DNA from: Candidula unifasciata
Taxonomy: Eukaryota; Mollusca; Gastropoda; Stylommatophora; Geomitridae
DNA: 64,000 nt
Direction of reading: 5' to 3'
Assembly (NCBI GenBank): GCA_905116865.2
Contig: CAJHNH020002521.1
Location: 40,805 to 104,804, forward strand
Shown: positions 62,975 through 64,000 of the stretch, in pieces
How the letters are laid out: each line of letters starts with the position of its first letter
How positions within the stretch are numbered: position 1 is the stretch's first letter
Translations under genes and position numbers: made by a program
Notes under the pieces: generated by a model
Seen by the model: the letters and a program-made list of their open reading frames with translations, nothing else
The model's database searches: none
What the model was told of the DNA's origin: nothing

Positions 62975-63671
62975 AAAAAAATCACCGAAAATTTTGAAAG
63001 CAGGGACTTCTATACATGGTTGGCAGTGGGCGCTTAACCCACTTAATGTTGTTCTTTTATATGGGGGGGGGGGGTCGGGTGTCCTCAAAGTGCCTACGCC
63101 AGCTTCTCCCTCCCCAGGTTTCGGCGCTCCTGCGCTAATGTTGCCAAATTGCAGTCTGATTATATATTTGCACCCCAGCTTGAATGTCTTGCATAACTTC
63201 TCAAAGCATTAGTCCGGTCCCGCTGCACATAAAATATAATTGGGGTGAAACAAACTTGAGCCTGACGTGCATACAGGGTTTTACTTATCTGGCTTTTCTG
63301 AATGCAGAATGATGGTTCCTCACCTCTCAGGCTGATGAACACCGACTTCGAAGGAAAACCTCTAATTTGTCTCCTTTTAGGAAATGCTTGTTACGAGGCA
63401 GAGGGTCAACACTCCCCCCCCCCCCCCCCCTCACTTTTTTCCTTTCAAACGGCCGCAGAATCTGGACGGAAATCAGTTTTATTATTCGTGGTGTCAGCTA
63501 ACTAAAACCAGTGATGGGGGCGGAAAACCATGTCTCGTTACACTGATCTACAACTGAAACCAGCCTGAGTTCTCGCTTATTATCAAATGTTGTTGGACGT
63601 TGCTAATTCGAGTTGTCGATAGTGTAGCTTCTACCTGCTCTTTTCCATTTGTTTTCTCCAACTTCCTACAA
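62975..63671. repeat. block Y, copy D
   Basis: ATCACCGAAAATTTTGAAAG, TTCTATACATGGTTGGCAGT, G tract at about 63063-63073, SINE-A pieces, C tract at about 63413-63430, AGAATCTGGACGGAAATCAG and lead-in. The copy is closest to A over the lead-in. Confidence 0.9.
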
Positions 63672-64000
63672 CACTGCACTCACACCCACACAATGTCTGC
63701 ACTCACACCCACACAATGTCTGCACTCACACCCACACAATGTCTGCACTCATACCCACACAATGTCTGCACTCACACCCACACAATGTCTGCACTCACAC
63801 ACCCACACACACAATGTCTGCACTCACACCCACACAATGTCTGCACTCACACCCACACAATGTCTGCACTCACATGTCTGCACTCACACCCACACAATGT
63901 CTGCACTCACACCACACACAATGTCTGCACTCACTCACACCCACACAATGTCTGCACTCACACCCACACAATGTCTGCACTCACACCCACATCTGCACTC
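63672..64000. repeat. 23-bp satellite (copy D), runs off the window
   Basis: At least 13 units with local length changes (CACACACCCACACACACAAT, a short CACATGTCTGCA unit). The array is cut by the window end, so its size is unknown. Confidence 0.95.

Noticed and set aside
62714..63088. 124-codon minus-strand frame
   Set aside because: It crosses the boundary into block Y copy D and lacks any recognisable domain.

Overview
The window looks like an animal nuclear genome, most likely a gastropod mollusc or other lophotrochozoan. This is inferred from a dixin gene with metazoan intron structure, GT-AG introns, and dense SINE, LINE and DNA-transposon debris. No species is named because nothing here fixes it. 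There are no prokaryotic operons, rRNA genes, convincing tRNA genes or CRISPR arrays.

Positions 2821-39398, minus strand, hold one host gene: dixin (DIXDC1, coiled-coil-DIX1), a Wnt and actin-linked adaptor. Nineteen coding exons were assembled by hand from splice sites, reading phase and similarity to the family. In order they encode an N-terminal calponin-homology (CH) domain (39.4-34.7 kb), a low-complexity Ser/Gly linker (32.6-31.0 kb), a long coiled coil (29.2-14.5 kb), a Ser-rich linker (12.9 kb), and a C-terminal DIX domain (8.8, 8.1 and 2.9 kb). Phases agree at every junction except around one short DIX exon, expected between 2905 and 8105, that I could not find. The 33-residue first exon has an upstream in-frame stop, which supports its ATG.

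The introns are packed with mobile DNA: a decayed piggyBac element with both TTAA ends (23740-25759), a hAT-type MITE with a perfect 8-bp target duplication (22457-22728), a second hAT-like MITE (38765-39088), a gypsy pol fragment beside an LTR-like segment (5549-7292), LINE fragments, at least four SINE-like families, and minisatellites with 22-, 28-, 30- and 34-bp units.

Positions 39.4-51.3 kb lie upstream of the dixin ATG and contain no recognised host coding gene. The main feature is an almost full-length but dead endonuclease-RT-RNase H LINE (46036-49961), bounded by an 11-bp target-site duplication and lying beside a mariner relic. A 5'-truncated, very similar copy of its 3' end sits at the left edge of the window (191-699).

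Positions 51.6-64.0 kb form a higher-order tandem array of related blocks. They combine a 22-bp, a 23-bp and a 38-bp satellite, poly-C/poly-G tracts, SINE pieces and a shared low-copy spacer. The array runs off the right edge. I see no new multi-gene system; the most unusual elements are this composite satellite array, the shared (GAA)n 3' tails of several retroelement families, and the divergent split DIX domain.
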